5,119 nt of DNA from Armatimonadota bacterium (GTDB lineage: Bacteria; Armatimonadota; Fimbriimonadia; Fimbriimonadales; Fimbriimonadaceae): contig JAFAFM010000108.1 of NCBI GenBank assembly GCA_023423495.1, positions 1-5,119 of the forward strand, given 5' to 3'. Positions 4,852 to 5,119 of this stretch are shown here, piece by piece. Both the position numbers and the translations under genes were made by a program. How positions within the stretch are numbered: position 1 is the stretch's first letter; the number at the start of each line of letters is the position of its first letter. Below the pieces are notes generated by a model. The model ran no database searches, was not told the DNA's origin, and saw only the letters and a list, made by a program, of their open reading frames with translations.

Positions 4852-5119
4852 ATGAGCAATGTCGAAAGTGTAAGGGACTTTATTCTACGCACTGAGGATC
4901 GTGTTGAGCAGATGCTTGAACAGGGAACCTCTCGCGAAGAAATTCTTGGCTATCTAACGTCAGTTGGCGAAGCGGTCAGCGAGCCTTCCAACGTTGTCGT
5001 ATCAATTCTTATTCTCGATGAGTTTGGCCTGCTTCGGAATGGAGCATCGCCTCGCCTTCCAGCTGACTATTTATCTGCCATCGACAAGCTGAAGCCGCAT
5101 CCGAAACTCGGGACATGTG
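4852..5119 (+). CDS. GAF-domain protein, N-terminal part (runs off window)
   Basis: The frame opens with ATG at 4852 and stays open to the window edge, giving 89 residues. Residues 1-35 form a helical lead-in (RVEQMLEQGTSREEILGYL), and from about 36 a GAF sensor domain begins: LTSVGEAV, then the strand VVVSILILDEFGLLRNGASPRLP (48-70), then YLSAIDKLK (73-81) and LGTC (86-89). The combination GASP.LP..Y..AID.....P..GTC is characteristic of GAF domains at the N-terminus of bacterial sensor kinases, diguanylate cyclases and phosphatases. What effector follows cannot be told here. There is no Shine-Dalgarno; the upstream bases are A-rich (CAAACTAAA). It lies 30 bases after the tRNA-Thr. Confidence 0.85.
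   Translation, partial: MSNVESVRDFILRTEDRVEQMLEQGTSREEILGYLTSVGEAVSEPSNVVVSILILDEFGLLRNGASPRLPADYLSAIDKLKPHPKLGTC

Overview
The window is a compact bacterial chromosomal segment of ordinary metabolic genes. It holds eight protein genes, the last one cut by the window edge, and two tRNA genes. Genes are packed tightly: the longest stretch without a gene is about 60 bases. Base composition is close to even and no mobile element, CRISPR array or rRNA is visible. The basic orphan protein, the weak or absent Shine-Dalgarno sites and the general protein style would fit Armatimonadota (Fimbriimonadales). That placement is a weak impression from memory, and nothing here proves it.

Left block, minus strand (1717 down to 4): a nucleoside phosphorylase of the MTAP/PNP family, then after 3 bases a divergent DprA/Smf-like protein, then a tRNA-Ser(GGA) 30 bases further on. 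The phosphorylase carries residues typical of 6-oxopurine enzymes. The DprA-like protein keeps the family layout but has lost most of its signature residues.

Centre block, plus strand (1748 to 4229): a two-CBS-domain protein, a PrxQ/BCP-type peroxiredoxin, panB and panC, spaced 9 bases, 11 bases and a 4-base overlap. panB and panC carry out the ketopantoate-forming and final condensing steps of pantothenate (vitamin B5, the CoA precursor) synthesis. panC starts at a TTG inside panB's stop codon, with a strong Shine-Dalgarno site inside panB. The left and centre blocks diverge from an intergenic gap of only 30 bases, so their promoters must overlap each other or the genes. -10-like boxes lie 7-9 bases from both start codons, which suggests leaderless or near-leaderless mRNAs.

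Right block, plus strand (4230 to 5119): a promoter candidate overlapped by a 7-14-7 dyad, then an unrecognised very basic 135-residue protein, a tRNA-Thr(TGT), and the start of a GAF-domain protein that runs off the window.

I see no clear new defence or mobile system. The items most worth a second look are the eroded DprA paralogue, the 30-base divergent promoter region, and the basic orphan protein with a possible operator in front of it.
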